From: Bursaphelenchus xylophilus
Lineage: Eukaryota; Nematoda; Chromadorea; Rhabditida; Aphelenchoididae
DNA length: 64,000 bases
Reading direction: 5' to 3'
Assembly (NCBI GenBank): GCA_904066235.2
Contig: CAJFCV020000006.1
Coordinates: 8,680,001 to 8,744,000, forward strand
Shown: positions 10,911 to 22,470 of the stretch, one piece after another
Position numbering within the stretch: the stretch's first letter is position 1
Layout of the letters: the number at the start of each line of letters is the position of its first letter
Position numbers and translations under genes: made by a program
Notes under the pieces: model-generated
The model's database searches: none
The model's input: the letters and a program-made list of their open reading frames with translations, nothing else
What the model was told of the DNA's origin: nothing

Positions 10911-13697
10911 CTAAATTCGTCGTACTTTAAACATTCCGTTCAAGGTCCCGTTTGATCGCTCTTTGAAGTTGTAATTTTTGAGGGAGTTTTTGGTAAACTT
11001 ATCGTAGCGGTTTCTGATAACATCACCAACTTTTAGGGAGCCAAATAAACTCAAATTTTCCGTGTTGTCGTAGAAAGGTATCCGATTAGATTTATCGTAT
11101 AATTCACAGTCATTTTCGTTGCAGAATACATCCGAAATTGCAACTTTAATGCATTTTTGGCAAGAGATGTTGTGAAATTGATTAGATTCTCTTAGATTGA
11201 GAGCAATGGACATCTGTAAAATTCAATAGTGACGATTTTTGGACAGAAAATTCGTTGGAAATGTGAAAAATTACCCTACCTGTAAATTGTAATTGGAAGC
11301 GTGGTCCAAAGTCTTTTGATTCTCAACAAAAGCGTCAAAGGGCAGATCTAAAGGAGCGCCAATCATAACCAACAAGTCCTTGGCATAATTCTCCAAACTC
11401 AAGTAAAAGTCTTGGATTAGCTTGGGGTCAGATTTGTCCGATGATTTTGGTGACAACCTGAAAGTGAGAAAATGGCTGTATTGGGGATATTAGGCTGATA
11501 CTTTGTGTTCTTTTTCTGGATATTGAAGTTTTGCTACTTATCCCGTTACAGATTGGCAAATCAAAAGTTGTCTCCATAATTACGCATAAATTTCTTTCAA
11601 CTTACCCCACAGCCACAAAGATAACGTCAAATTTATTCTTCTTCAGCATATTCACTACTTCGTCAGCAAATTTTCGACATTGTTGATTGGAAGTATCAAA
11701 CGAGGAATAATATGGCCGGCAACAAGGCATTGTAAAACTGAATAACAGGGCAAATTTGTCACTGAACATTTGTTGAATTCCATACACCAACTCTTGAGCT
11801 ATTGAGTCACCAAGGACAAGCATTCGAAGTTTTCCTTTTCCCTGAAAATTCAGTCATTAATACTTGTGTCTGTTCCAAGAGACACTATGGAAAAAGGTCT
11901 TACAGGCAGAGTCCTCTGATATATCCCCTCAACGTTTGCATCAAAGTAGAATTTTCCTCTGCTTTGGTTTCTTTCCAAGCTTCCAAAATTCCTCATTTTT
12001 AAGTTGAACTCTTTTGATTTGTAGGCAACAACTTCTTGGTCGTAAATCTTTTTCAAGTGCTTTTTAAAAACTCCAAACTCTTTCAAATTTAATGGCAGCT
12101 CCTCCTGAAAAGTTTGCATACAAGAAGTTGCATGCCAAATCGCGAGAACTTACATTTGGAATGGAACAGGCATATTGATAATGCATGAAGATCATCGAAA
12201 TGTACAGGAATGAGCAAACGACAATCAAACGATTACTTTTGCTCGGCTTTTCAGAAGAAAGAGTTACCGAAGCAGCTTCGAGATGGGCCCAGAAAATGCT
12301 TATGGTAAGGGCGAATAGAATCATGTACAAATCTGTAAAAAACATAAATTAGTCTAACAATATGCTGCCAACAGGGTATAGCATAGTCAAATTGCTGTGT
12401 AGTAAATCCTAACTTCAGTAACACAACAATCGTAGAAGCCCAAAAAATCGATTTCTGGCAAAGATTACACTCCATAAAATAAAATATTCTAAACAAACTT
12501 TCTAGCTGAGGTGAACGTATTTTAGAAATACGAATGTTGTAGTAAAGACTCCACTTACGCTCAACCCAAGTCAGTTCCAAGTTCCATCCCCTATGATACT
12601 TCCACAATTCGGTAATTGCATGATTAGTTAAAACTGGCTTCAATCCGAACCTTGCAAACGACAGTAGCCACGGTTCTACCAAAACAAAATCAAATTTCTT
12701 GCCAAAGACAAGAAGTGCAGTAAATACCGTCAACAGAAACAGTTTTTGCATGTAAAAGGGAAGAGGATTCGGAATGAAAATTGTGGAAATAACTGTTAGA
12801 AGCACCCCAAATGGGGCCAGAGTTATTGGATTTGATAAGACATCTGAAAATGCAAATTTAGCTGTAAAATACGCCGTAGTCAAATGTTAGATTTTTTTAT
12901 TTTTATAAGCCTGATGTGAGGAATGCTTACTTTGTATTCCAAGTTTCCCCTCAATTTCTCCCTTTTTTTGCTCTTCGATTGGCAAAATCGTCTTCTGATC
13001 AGCCAATTCGTAGGCTATTTGGCCCAGAAATAGTGGCCAAATGAAGGATAAAGCGTGGTAGTCCCATTGGCTTATAAGAATACTATCCGCCACCAAGAGT
13101 CCCACCGTTACCGCTGATAATAGTAAGAATTTGAATGCACTTGGAAGAAGATTGGAAATGAAAAACCAGCCGGGGAAAAGGAGATTCAGCTGAATCAAAA
13201 GGCAAAATGCGGAGAGAAAATCAAAAATCTTCAGATTTGGGATCTGAAACGGGTAGTATAAGTTTTTTTGTGCTTTTGTTTGACCTCTCTTACCGTAGTC
13301 TCCTCGAAATAGCCTTTGAAATTGAGAGAAAGCGTCTCTAAAAATGGGAGTTCTCTCAAAAGTTGAGGCTTGTCCAATTCGTCGACTAAAAAGCCTGAGG
13401 CGACAACAAGGAGGGCAGACGTGGTCAAGAAAGGGATAAGCAGGTGTTGCATCATTTTCCAATAGAAATTGTTCAACGTAATCAAATCAAATTTGGGCTC
13501 CGAATACAGTTGATTTGAGAGGATGAATCCAAAAGAAAAAAGAAGCCTGAAAGTTACAGTAAAAGTAGTTTATTTTAATCTTACAAGCTCCATCCGTAAT
13601 CGGCAGTTAAGTTTTTATAATAAGCGCTACAAATATTAGCCAGTATGAGTAGTAATAACGCTGTAGAAAATACGAAAGCAGTGTGCCGTTCCAACAT
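10911..13697 (-). CDS. O-acyltransferase-like membrane protein with SGNH tail (OAC family, divergent)
   Basis: Nine exons on the minus strand: 13585-13697, 13294-13546, 12931-13243, 12559-12843, 12154-12332, 11904-12104, 11606-11841, 11280-11457, 10911-11213, giving 686 residues, normal for this family. The first 390 residues are multi-pass membrane (Acyl_transf_3-like; WDYHALSFIWPLFLG and the HAITELWKY helix align with the usual pattern). The C-terminal part is an SGNH-type domain with GDS at about residue 459 and a Cys-rich block. Oddities: the membrane domain lacks the usual Phe-His in helix 1, and the SGNH block that should read Asp-x-x-His-Leu-Thr reads YDNTENLS. Enzymatic activity is therefore doubtful. 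Function otherwise would be acyl transfer to an extracytoplasmic substrate. Confidence 0.85.
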
Positions 13698-14127
13698 CAC
13701 GTTATTTTATTACTTTCTCTCTACCTTTGACTTCAAGACTTTAAAATTAAAATCGAAGCTGAAAGATCGCTCTGGATTTCGTATATCCACAGGAAAAGGA
13801 AAGTCGTTTCTCGAGGTCAATGATGGCCAATTTGCGGTGAATCTGGAGCAAAAGCGAATGCGAATTTTCCTTTTTTGCAACCTCATTTTAGCTAATCTTA
13901 ACAAGCCTGGATTGCAAATGCAGTAGAACCTTTCTACAACGAACTTCTGTACGATGAAACCTGCCTTTAACGAACAATTTCAATGATCCCAAGAGTCATA
14001 TTAGGCCAAAAATAAAGTTCAAATTTCTTAAAAATTTCCCTAAAATTCAAAAAAATCGTTTTAAAAACAAGATCCCCCTTCATTTTGCTTGATCCATCCA
14101 GTCGAAAGTGGTCGTGTAAACTCAGAA

Positions 14128-14592
14128 ATGGTGGAGCTCATCTTGACCGCTGACCTTGTGTACATCGCAGGCCTTGTGTCGGTTGTTTTGGTCGCCGTTG
14201 TCAATGGAGCTGGCCTTTGTTTTCTGATCAAGAAGCTCTCCGTTTGCGAGGAATCCATTTCGGTAAGATTTTTTTTTTGATCTTTAGACTATTATACTGT
14301 AGTTTTGTAATTTTTTAACAAATTTCTGGTTTGTACTATTGATAAACAGTCCCTGTTACAGTATGACAGTGTGTATCCGTCGGGGAACAATTCCGGACTC
14401 AAGAGAACTCCAAACAAATCAAATAAGACGGGTCCGCCTGCGGCAAAATCCGTGAAATCGACCAAATCCGCCAAATCGGCGATTGAGCCGAACAAAAAGG
14501 AGTACGACGAGGCCGCTGCCAAGGCTGCTGCCAAAGGCGCTGATAAGGGCGCAGAGAAGGCCCCTGCCAAGGCCCCCGAGAAAGGAAAATAA
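14128..14592 (+). CDS. Small single-pass membrane protein with Lys/Ala/Pro tail
   Basis: Two exons, 14128-14262 and 14362-14592, give 121 residues. Residues 5-37 form one hydrophobic helix (LVYIAGLVSVVLVAVVNGAG core), followed by a basic stretch and then a low-complexity tail of repeated Lys-Ser and Ala-Lys units ending KAPEKGK. The short extracellular N terminus lacks a cleavable signal. An AATAAA lies 27 bases after the stop codon. I do not recognise the family; similar small one-helix proteins with Lys/Ala tails are common in nematodes. Confidence 0.7.
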
Positions 14593-15597
14593 TCGGATTT
14601 ATGACTATGATATTGAAATAAAGTCTTTGGTAAATTGGCTATGAATCTTTCACAATTCTTAACTTACGATTAAAAATTAAACTTGTTACAAACGCAACGT
14701 CTACAGAGAAATCGCAGAATCTTTCTGACAAGAACACAAAATATACAAAGAGTATATGTATTATGTAGTTTAAAGTCCGTTATCTGTAATTTAACGGCCC
14801 TGGCAATTGATAAAGAACGGAAATCAGTGAGAACAGAGCGGGATTTTAGACCACAATTTGTAGAATGTAGTCTATAGCGCCGTATTTACGCACTCATTTC
14901 GCTTAAAAAGCTTTTAATAGTTGAAGACGTCTCGCCTAAAAAATTAACAAAGAAGAGCATGTTTTAGACTAAAATGCAATGCGTGTTCTCCAGGTTTGTG
15001 GAAATAACAGAGTGTCGAAAAAGAGGCAAAAAAGCTAACAAGGTTAACAAGGCTGTTAGTTTACAAACAAATGTCAAGGCTATCAATGGCCGGGCCAGGC
15101 TGAAAAAATGTAAATCTCATATTAAAAGAACTAGTTGTAACCCGATTTCTCATATCTATTTTGGACGAAAAGGGGTTGGAAAATAAGATAAAATTTGGCT
15201 TTATAAACTAATCGAGTCATTGCTCGTTGTGTTTTGTACTCCTATTTGTTTCTTTTTTATCAGCAACAACACAGTGACTACATCACGCGTACCACGGCTT
15301 AGCTAAAAGAGGCGTATCACACCGTCCCCCAACTTTTCTGTTTTAATCCTCGTTTTGTTTCCCTTCCACGTTTATCATAATAGATTCACTCTCGAGTTTC
15401 TTGCCTGTCTCTTTTTAAGAGTTTACCCGTTCTTGCACAATCAACTCATCACAAAACTCAAAACACGAGAATTGTCTTCCTTTAAATAGATTGGAGGGAA
15501 GGGGTTGTTATCAGAACAACACGGTTGACGACAAGAATTTCTTGAACCAAAAGATACCAATTTCTTCACTGTTTTTTAGAATTTTTATCTGCAGAAC
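14593..15597. other. Intergenic region ahead of the P450
   Basis: No gene is called. A 70-codon open frame at 14974-15186 is rich in Lys and Arg but has no partner exon or motif. The distal part (15230-15560) is likely the P450 promoter: TTATCAG occurs near 15258 and 15508, matching the core of GATA-factor sites (TGATAA on the other strand). CTGCAG directly before the P450 start (15591-15596) could be a trans-splice acceptor. Confidence 0.4.
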
Positions 15598-18166
15598 ATG
15601 TTTTGGCTGCTAATAGCCGCAATACTTGTGGCTTATGTATTGTAAGTTACGTCTTCTTGCAAATTTTTACACTATTTCGGAACAGATTTTGAGTAAAATC
15701 GACGGTTTTTCAAACACCTGTGGCCATTTTCTATCACTCTGTTTGAATATTTTTTCAATTTTACACATATTCTTTTCCAGCCATGCCATTTATCACTCCA
15801 AGTACTGGGAACGAAAGGGTATCCCAGGCCCAAAACCCACTCCATTTGTCGGGAATTTAATGGAAATTCGGAATCAGAAAGCGTACTCTTTAAATCTGGC
15901 AGAGTGGACGAAACAGTATGGAGATGTCTACGGAATCCAAAAAGGACGGACCAACATCCTGGTGATCAGTAATCCCAAGCTCATCAAGGAGGTCATCGTC
16001 GACAAATTTGAGATTTTCCATGCGAGAGAAGTGAGTTCCTGACGCGGGTTTACTTTGGTTATCCCACTTCATCAAAATTATGATTCCTCTTGAGGTTGCA
16101 TACAAAAAAGTGTAATTGTTTTAGTCACCGCCGAGCCGAGGGGACCCGGAAACAATGCCGAGGGCCAATGTGTTTTCAGCTGCTGGAAAACGATGGAAAC
16201 GGCTGAGAACTTTGGCCAGTCCAGCCTTCTCGGTTGCAAATTTAAAAAAGGCAAGGCATTCTGCATTTTTTTTGATATCTCAACAAATTTTAATTAGCTG
16301 TTACATCAGAAAACTAAAAAAAAGTTAACTTTCAGGTAATGCCAATCATCGACGAATCAGCAGACGAAATGATGAAGCATCTGGAGCGACGCCTCACTTT
16401 GAATCAGTCCTTCGACATTCAACCGTAAGTTTTTCAGTCATGTTTTTACTCTTTTCCATGGTTCTCAGCAACACCGGTAATTTGATGACTAACACGTCCA
16501 ATCCCCAAAATGTCCGTATTTTACCTTTAAAATTTTCCAGATTTTTTTTCGAATTCACTTTGGATGTGATTTGTCGTGCCGCTCTTGGCCATGAAAGAAG
16601 TATGCAGTTCGAGAACCCCTACCGCGAGGATCTGTATTACTTCTTCCGTCATCTTTCTCATCCCCTGTCCGACCTTTCACATATGATCCCGGCTTTGTGG
16701 AGGCCCCTCAGATTTTTGGAAATGGGTGTTCGCCGGTTCGAAGGGGTCGGGATCATTCCATTGATCCATGGAATGGAGAAGGCCGTGAAGGAAAGGCAGG
16801 CTAAAAGAGTAAGTCAAGAGATGACTCTTTTGAGGCTTGCTGATGCCTTAAAGATACAAACTTTTTGCACTTTTGCCATTATTTCTGGTACCAAAAGCCA
16901 TCTTTTTTTGATCTTTCGTTTTGAGATAGGAGCCAACTCTGCACAATTTTTTCAACTTTTACCGATGTCTATGTTGACGGCATGACCTAAAAATTTTTGC
17001 ATATTTAGAATGCCGGAGATGTTGACTCCGAGCCCGCAGATTTCATTGACATCTTCCTCAACTCTCTTCAAGATGACGTCAAGCTGGAGAAGACTGGGCT
17101 TTATGACAAGACTGACGTTCACATCGAAAAGAAACTTTCACTTGGCGAGGTCTTTGCCAACTGTATGGTCTTCCTGTTGGCTGGGTAAGGCATCAGAATT
17201 TAAAAAAAATAAATTAAGTCTGTCGTTTTGCAATTAAACTTCAACCTAGGAAGCTTACGTTTACACTCTAGATTAAATAAATATAGTCCAGCTATTCAAT
17301 TTTTACAGTTGATTTATTTACTTTTTACTCGATTTTTTCAGATACGACACAACTGCCAATGTCCTTACATTTACCAGCTATTTCTTGGCCAAACATCCGG
17401 AAGTCCAGGAGAAATTGAGGGCCGAGATCGAGGAGATCTGTGTTGATCAGGTTGGAGAATAAAACTCAGTCGGAGGTTGACTTATTATTTTTTTGTTTTC
17501 AGTCGCCCTCATACGAACAATTGAACAGCTTGAGATACACCGAAGCCGTGATGAAGGAGGCTCTTCGTCTAATGCCCATTGCTTCAGCGTAAGTTTTGAT
17601 TCATAAACTAAGGGTGTTACTAGACGAAAAAGAATGGCCTTGTCTATTATAATATTCCAATTACAGTGCGGTCAATCGAACGTGCGCTCAAGGCACGGTA
17701 CTCGGAGGAACTATTGAGATACAGCAAGGAGATTGCATCGAAGTGGACGTCGTCTCATATCATCGACGAAAGGACGTCTGGGGAGAAGATGCAGAGGAAT
17801 TTAGACCAGAACGGTAAGCAAAACTTGGGTTCCTCCTTTGGTCAAGCTCTCTGGGCCACAAAATAGACAGTTGTAAAATACGAATACAATAACAATCATC
17901 ATTTTATTTCTATTTATATATATCGTCTAAGCGCCTTCTTTTTCAGATTCCTTGAAGAAAGTAAGACCGAGCAGATCTACGGATTCGGCGGTGGTCCTCG
18001 TATTTGCATTGGCATGCGATTGGCCTACCTGGAGGAAAAAATGGCGTTGGTCAAGTTGTTGAGGAGATACCGGTTTAAGGCAGGCCCTGAAACTGATCCC
18101 CTGACCCTTAGTGGAACCCTTATCCTCAGCTCAGACAACATGAAACTCATCGTCGAAGAGATCTAA
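15598..18166 (+). CDS. Cytochrome P450 monooxygenase (CYP3-clan type)
   Basis: Ten exons: 15598-15641, 15781-16030, 16125-16250, 16336-16424, 16541-16808, 17009-17184, 17342-17450, 17503-17588, 17667-17813, 17947-18166, giving 504 residues. The N terminus is a membrane anchor, then a proline hinge (GIPGPKPTP). The I-helix reads AGYDTTAN (about 316-323), the K-helix ExxR is EALR (373-376), then PERF (430-433) and heme loop FGGGPRICIG with Cys452. All catalytic elements are intact, so it should be an active ER monooxygenase of lipids or xenobiotics. The overall pattern resembles nematode CYP13/CYP25-like enzymes. Intron 3 starts with GC, not GT. Confidence 0.95.
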
Positions 18167-18267
18167 CTTATTCTTTCTGTAGATCCTGTTGTACATAGAT
18201 TCAAATGAAAATAAATTTATTTTGCTCAAATATGTTCCCAACTTTCGCTATATAAAGTCAGGATTTG

Positions 18268-18480
18268 TTACGCGAAATAACAATTCAAGTCTTTATCAGC
18301 CTATCGAGAAAATAGTGAACCCAATGTCGCTGCGACAATTATGCCACTTCAAAAGTAATTTTATTTTTTTTGCGACACAATTCGTCTTCCCGGTGCGATG
18401 AGATTTCCGATACGAAAGAACACTCACGTCACTATTTTTTCGACAGACTGATAAATCCCTTGAAAAATTTGTAACCAACA
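18268..18480. repeat. Imperfect inverted repeat downstream of the P450
   Basis: A left arm around CTTTATCAGCCTATCGAG (about 18291-18308) pairs imperfectly with a right arm around TCGACAGACTGATAAA (about 18441-18456), with GTCACTATTTT-like sequence next to both. It looks like a degraded MITE. No target duplication is clear. Confidence 0.4.
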
Positions 18481-18659
18481 ATTTTTCAACCCATGTTCCT
18501 AGAATGAACTCAAACTTTCCCATCAAACCAAAACTGAACGCATAACAAACGAATTAACCGTAAACAACACCACATTTTTAATCCCTTAATCCTATCCAAT
18601 TATTTGAAAAATCGGAGTAAGCTCTGCTCTAATGTTGCACTTCCGTTTGCTGTCGCGCC

Positions 18660-19561
18660 ATGTTGCGGTTGAACAAATCGTTGTTGGTACTGGTGTGTGT
18701 GTTATTGACTGTTGAAGGATACGATTCGCCTATTAAGACTAAGGCCATAAATCAGTGCAAGAAGTATGTCAGCGTTTTCCTCAGCGACAGTGAGTACTCA
18801 ACGGTAAGGAAAAGGGAAATTTGCAAACTTTATAAAAACGACAAAATGACTACAAAAGAGGCAATTTTTTGGGGCCTTTAGTCATAACTCTGTTAAGGTC
18901 ACGAAGATACTTAATTCTTTTACAATTAGAAACGCTTTTGAAGTGGAGAAAAGGCTGAAAAGTTTCATGTATAAACCAACGAAAAGGCGTCAAATTATGA
19001 CCAACTTTCGGACTAAAAATCTCTGGGATGTAAGCTACCGTATAGCCTGAATCCTGGAATTTTCTGTGAATAATAAAAAATTCTGCTGGCGTTTAACCTT
19101 GAATAATACGCCGAATTTTTCAGATGGCAGACTATGTTGTCAGCCAGATCTATTCTGGAACCTCCTGGAATTCCTTTAAGGCCGCAGCCATCTTAAAATT
19201 CACCACCGTTTCCCCGAGTAAAAGCGCGAACGTGGTCGGACTTGGCACCAAATACATTACTTCCAATCTTCTGTCTGGTGGGACAACCACCGTCAGCAAT
19301 GCAATAAGCGCCGTGGGCAACAATGTGGAGCCGTTTTACAACCAACTCCTCGGTTACATTAAGACTAAGAAGAGCAACGGGATGCTCGAAAACGGATGCT
19401 ATCACAATGTGTATCGGCTGGCCACACAATGGATTACCTACAACCGAGTCAAGTTGATAATGCAACGAGTCAAGACCAAGTTGGGGACCAAGTGGACCAC
19501 TTTTACCAGTGCCACCTACTTTGGTCCATTATTTGAATTTGGCAACTACACTTTGACATGA
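18660..19561 (+). CDS. Secreted protein of unknown function
   Basis: Three exons, 18660-18803, 18898-19029, 19124-19561, give 237 residues. Residues 1-20 are a clear signal peptide (hydrophobic core LLVLVCVLLTVEG). The mature part has a basic middle and a C-terminal region with several Tyr, Trp and Thr residues and only two Cys, with no motif I recognise. The acceptor of exon 2 (TGTTAAG) is not T-rich; it is preferred because it keeps the frame open through the exon and into exon 3. The alternative is a slightly later acceptor at CACGAAG. Likely extracellular and possibly nematode-specific. Confidence 0.6.
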
Positions 19562-19935
19562 CATTTTTATACACGGTACCTCATGCATTATAATCAAATG
19601 AATTCCTGCAACTTTAATTTTGAGTATTACGTTGGATTTTCGCTATGATTTTGCAGAACTTTTCACCAAAAGTAACACTTGACCCATACGGTCAACTTTT
19701 TGCCTCATCTGATTTGTACTCGAAAACCAATAAAACAAAGTTTTATTTGACCGTAAAACAGTCTAATGTGTTTTACTCCACTTCAAAAAAACATAAATTC
19801 GGTCAAACTTTATGAAACTTGCGTCATTTCCGATCGCTGTCAGACTTGACACAAGACTAAACAGGTGTCAACTCTGCCTCTGGATAATTTTATTCGGATA
19901 AAGTTTCAATGTAAGTGCCCTGAATCACTCTAAGA

Positions 19936-21160
19936 ATGCAACGTGGGCGACGAATAGCTCAACTGATCGAAGCCATGGACAGTCAACCACCACCCGAGAC
20001 TATTGACACCTATTCTTGGTACAATCCGGAGATGATGTTGGTGGCAGACGACCTAAAACAACTTTATTACCCCTTGTCCATTGATGCAGAGACGTACGAG
20101 TTTCTCAATACCTCAATTAGTACTAGTCAGAGCTTCTGCTTACAGGTAAAGCAACGTCTTTTGTATTTCATTGAGTTTTTAGGTATTTTACGGACTTTGC
20201 TCCATCTTCCTGCAGACGGTAGCTACAAAAACGACGATAAATGGTATTCTCGACCGCGGAAAGATGTTCGTTTTTTCTTCTGAGCAACTGGGAGCCTTTC
20301 TTGGTGCTAATGCCAATTGGAATAGAGAGGATAAAGCGGTATGAACTAATCTGGACCTTATTTTAGGTATTCCAGAAAGCTATCATGATCATGGTATAAT
20401 TTTCAGGTTTTAGATCTCGGTGCAGGCGATGGCCACGTCACTCAAAAGTTCTCACCGTACTTCAAAAAGATTTACGTCACGGAAGCAAGCAGTGTAAGCC
20501 GCTGATCGCTTCTTTTCATCTCACATTGAACTCGAAATCAGCTAATTCTAATTGTTCAGATTATGGAATATCGACTGAAACAAAAAGGTTTTGAATTGTT
20601 GCCTAAGGATGACTGGACGTCCAAAGGACCATTTAATTTGATCTCGGCACTCAATTTACTGGACAGATTTTTCGATCCAGCCAAGTTATTGAGAGACATT
20701 CTTTCTGTGGCTCAACGCGATAACTGTTTGGTGATAATGGCAATAGTGCTTCCAATCAGACAATACGTCGAATTCCATCCGGATGGCACCAGGAAAACTC
20801 AAGCCGGTGGGTGTAACTAGGACTCCCTTATGTTATACTAGATGGCCTTGAAATGACAAGGTTTCGTTTTTCAGATACCGTGATAAATGTGACGGGGAGA
20901 CACTACGAAGAGCATTTAAACACGTTGATAACCAACGTCCTTAGGCCAAATGGATTTGAGCTCGTTAGATGGGCCAAAGTTCCTTATCTATGCGAAGGAG
21001 ATTCGAAAAGAGTAAGCGCACTTTTCTATTACTATTATTTGTTTTTTTGGCTTACTACAAGCTCAACGACGCTTTGCTCCTGCTAAAGCCTATTGAAAAC
21101 TTCACTCCGCCACCAACTTCACAATCTTCCGCCGATTCTCATGTTATTCATGAACTCTAA
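19936..21160 (+). CDS. METTL9/DREV-type protein histidine methyltransferase
   Basis: Six exons: 19936-20145, 20216-20338, 20407-20493, 20560-20806, 20875-21011, 21062-21160, giving 300 residues. The SAM-binding loop VLDLGAGDG (112-120) is intact. The family blocks FVFS.(S)EQL, LLDR, IRQYVEF and PYLCEGD occur in the same order as in METTL9. Known members N1-methylate histidine in alternating His-x-His motifs of target proteins. Compared with vertebrate METTL9 the N terminus lacks an obvious signal peptide, and the C terminus has a short Pro/Ser tail. The last acceptor is CTACAAG, unusual for this genome but it restores the family end (DALLLLKP). Confidence 0.92.
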
Positions 21161-21868
21161 GTCAAGAATGCTTCTGTTTCAATCTCTTTCGGACGAAAAG
21201 TGCACATATCAAAGTTTCAACGTCATCTCGTCATTTCACAATAATAAATTATTCATGATGTTTAATAAATAATGTTTATTAAACATGCTGTTGTAGATCC
21301 TTCTTCTTGGTTAAACCGGATCATCTCGTGATTTCAATATCATATACAAGGATTGCAGAAGGTGACCAGTGAAGCATGTAGAACTTACTGCCGCGGGCGG
21401 ATCTTTTGTACAAACGAATCTCGAACGTTCGGAGTTGGGCCTAATTGGGGAACTGTTTGAGGTGCCCCGGCATCGCTGTCTACGTCCAATCTCGGCATTA
21501 CGATCAAAAAGTCGTTGTTTAACGAAGAATTTGTTGGTACTACGGTGTATGCTGACTGTAGGGCAAAGGGTGGGAGTGGTTTTTGAGCGCTGCAAGCAAA
21601 TTTTTTTTAACATCCATTTGGTTCCAGCTCTGGGTAAAGTCATAAAAGATCTTAAACTTCTTAGTTTTAGTCAACCTTGCACACTTTTCCTTAACGATTT
21701 GCCCTATTGCCATCCGAAATGCACCCTGTTTTAACCATTCGCCGACGGTTTCCCCTCAAGTAGTACCTAAAAATTCGAAAATCATATTCCAGACACCCAA
21801 TCTCCACCGAGCTTTCCTAAACGTTCCTTCCGACCACCTAAAAGTCAACAAAGAACAGTGAAACCTTA

Positions 21869-22060
21869 CTATTTCCCATAAATTTCCTTTAGTCGGGCTT
21901 TCTTCTCTGCCATTTGTTGAGGTGTGAATGGTTCCAATGGTGGAGGTGGATTCGGTCGCTGTGGAGTAGCCGGATATGGATGAGGAATGTTGTGCGGTGG
22001 AGTGTTTGACGTAGGTGGTGTTCCGGGTGGTAGTACGGAAGAACTGGGGACAGGATGCAT
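21869..22060 (-). CDS. Small Pro-rich protein, 63 aa
   Basis: One exon encodes 63 residues: a Pro/Ser/Thr-rich first two thirds and a charged C terminus ending MAEKKARLKEIYGK. The ATG lies two bases after TTTTCCAG (about 22064-22071), so this could be a trans-spliced one-exon gene, or the last exon of a longer gene whose upstream exons I cannot find in 22080-22440. The low-complexity N terminus and helical tail suggest a short linear-motif protein; no family is recognised. Confidence 0.45.
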   Translation of the reverse strand: MHPVPSSSVLPPGTPPTSNTPPHNIPHPYPATPQRPNPPPPLEPFTPQQMAEKKARLKEIYGK

Positions 22061-22470
22061 TTCTGGAAAACTTCAAATATAGTTAAATACGAAGTTTAGT
22101 TTCTAAGGATCTCGAAAGTATAGCAAATCAAAATAGCGCTTATGGCCAACAAAATAGGCTCTCAAACGCGGAAAAAAAAGGTAAAACGCGTTTATTCCGA
22201 AATATTTTCCATGTTTTTTTTTTGAATAAAACATTATGCCAGAAGGTCAAAACTCGCGTGAGACGACAAAGTTTAAACTAATTTCGATCCTACTGCCTCA
22301 AGGACGTCTCCATTTGCCCGCCAAGATTTTCTTTTCCAATTCTTTTCGATCACAATACTTGAAACATTATCTTTTTATTTATTCGTTAAAATGCAAATTC
22401 TGAAATCTGGGAATGTCCAAAGTTAGGTGTATACATAATGAACAAAACCAATAAAACTTGAGTTTCGAGA

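Noticed and set aside
12251..12883. 210-codon open frame in the O-acyltransferase-like gene
   Set aside because: It reads through an intron; the spliced model 12843-12559 to 12332-12154 gives the expected WKY...LYMILF helix order.
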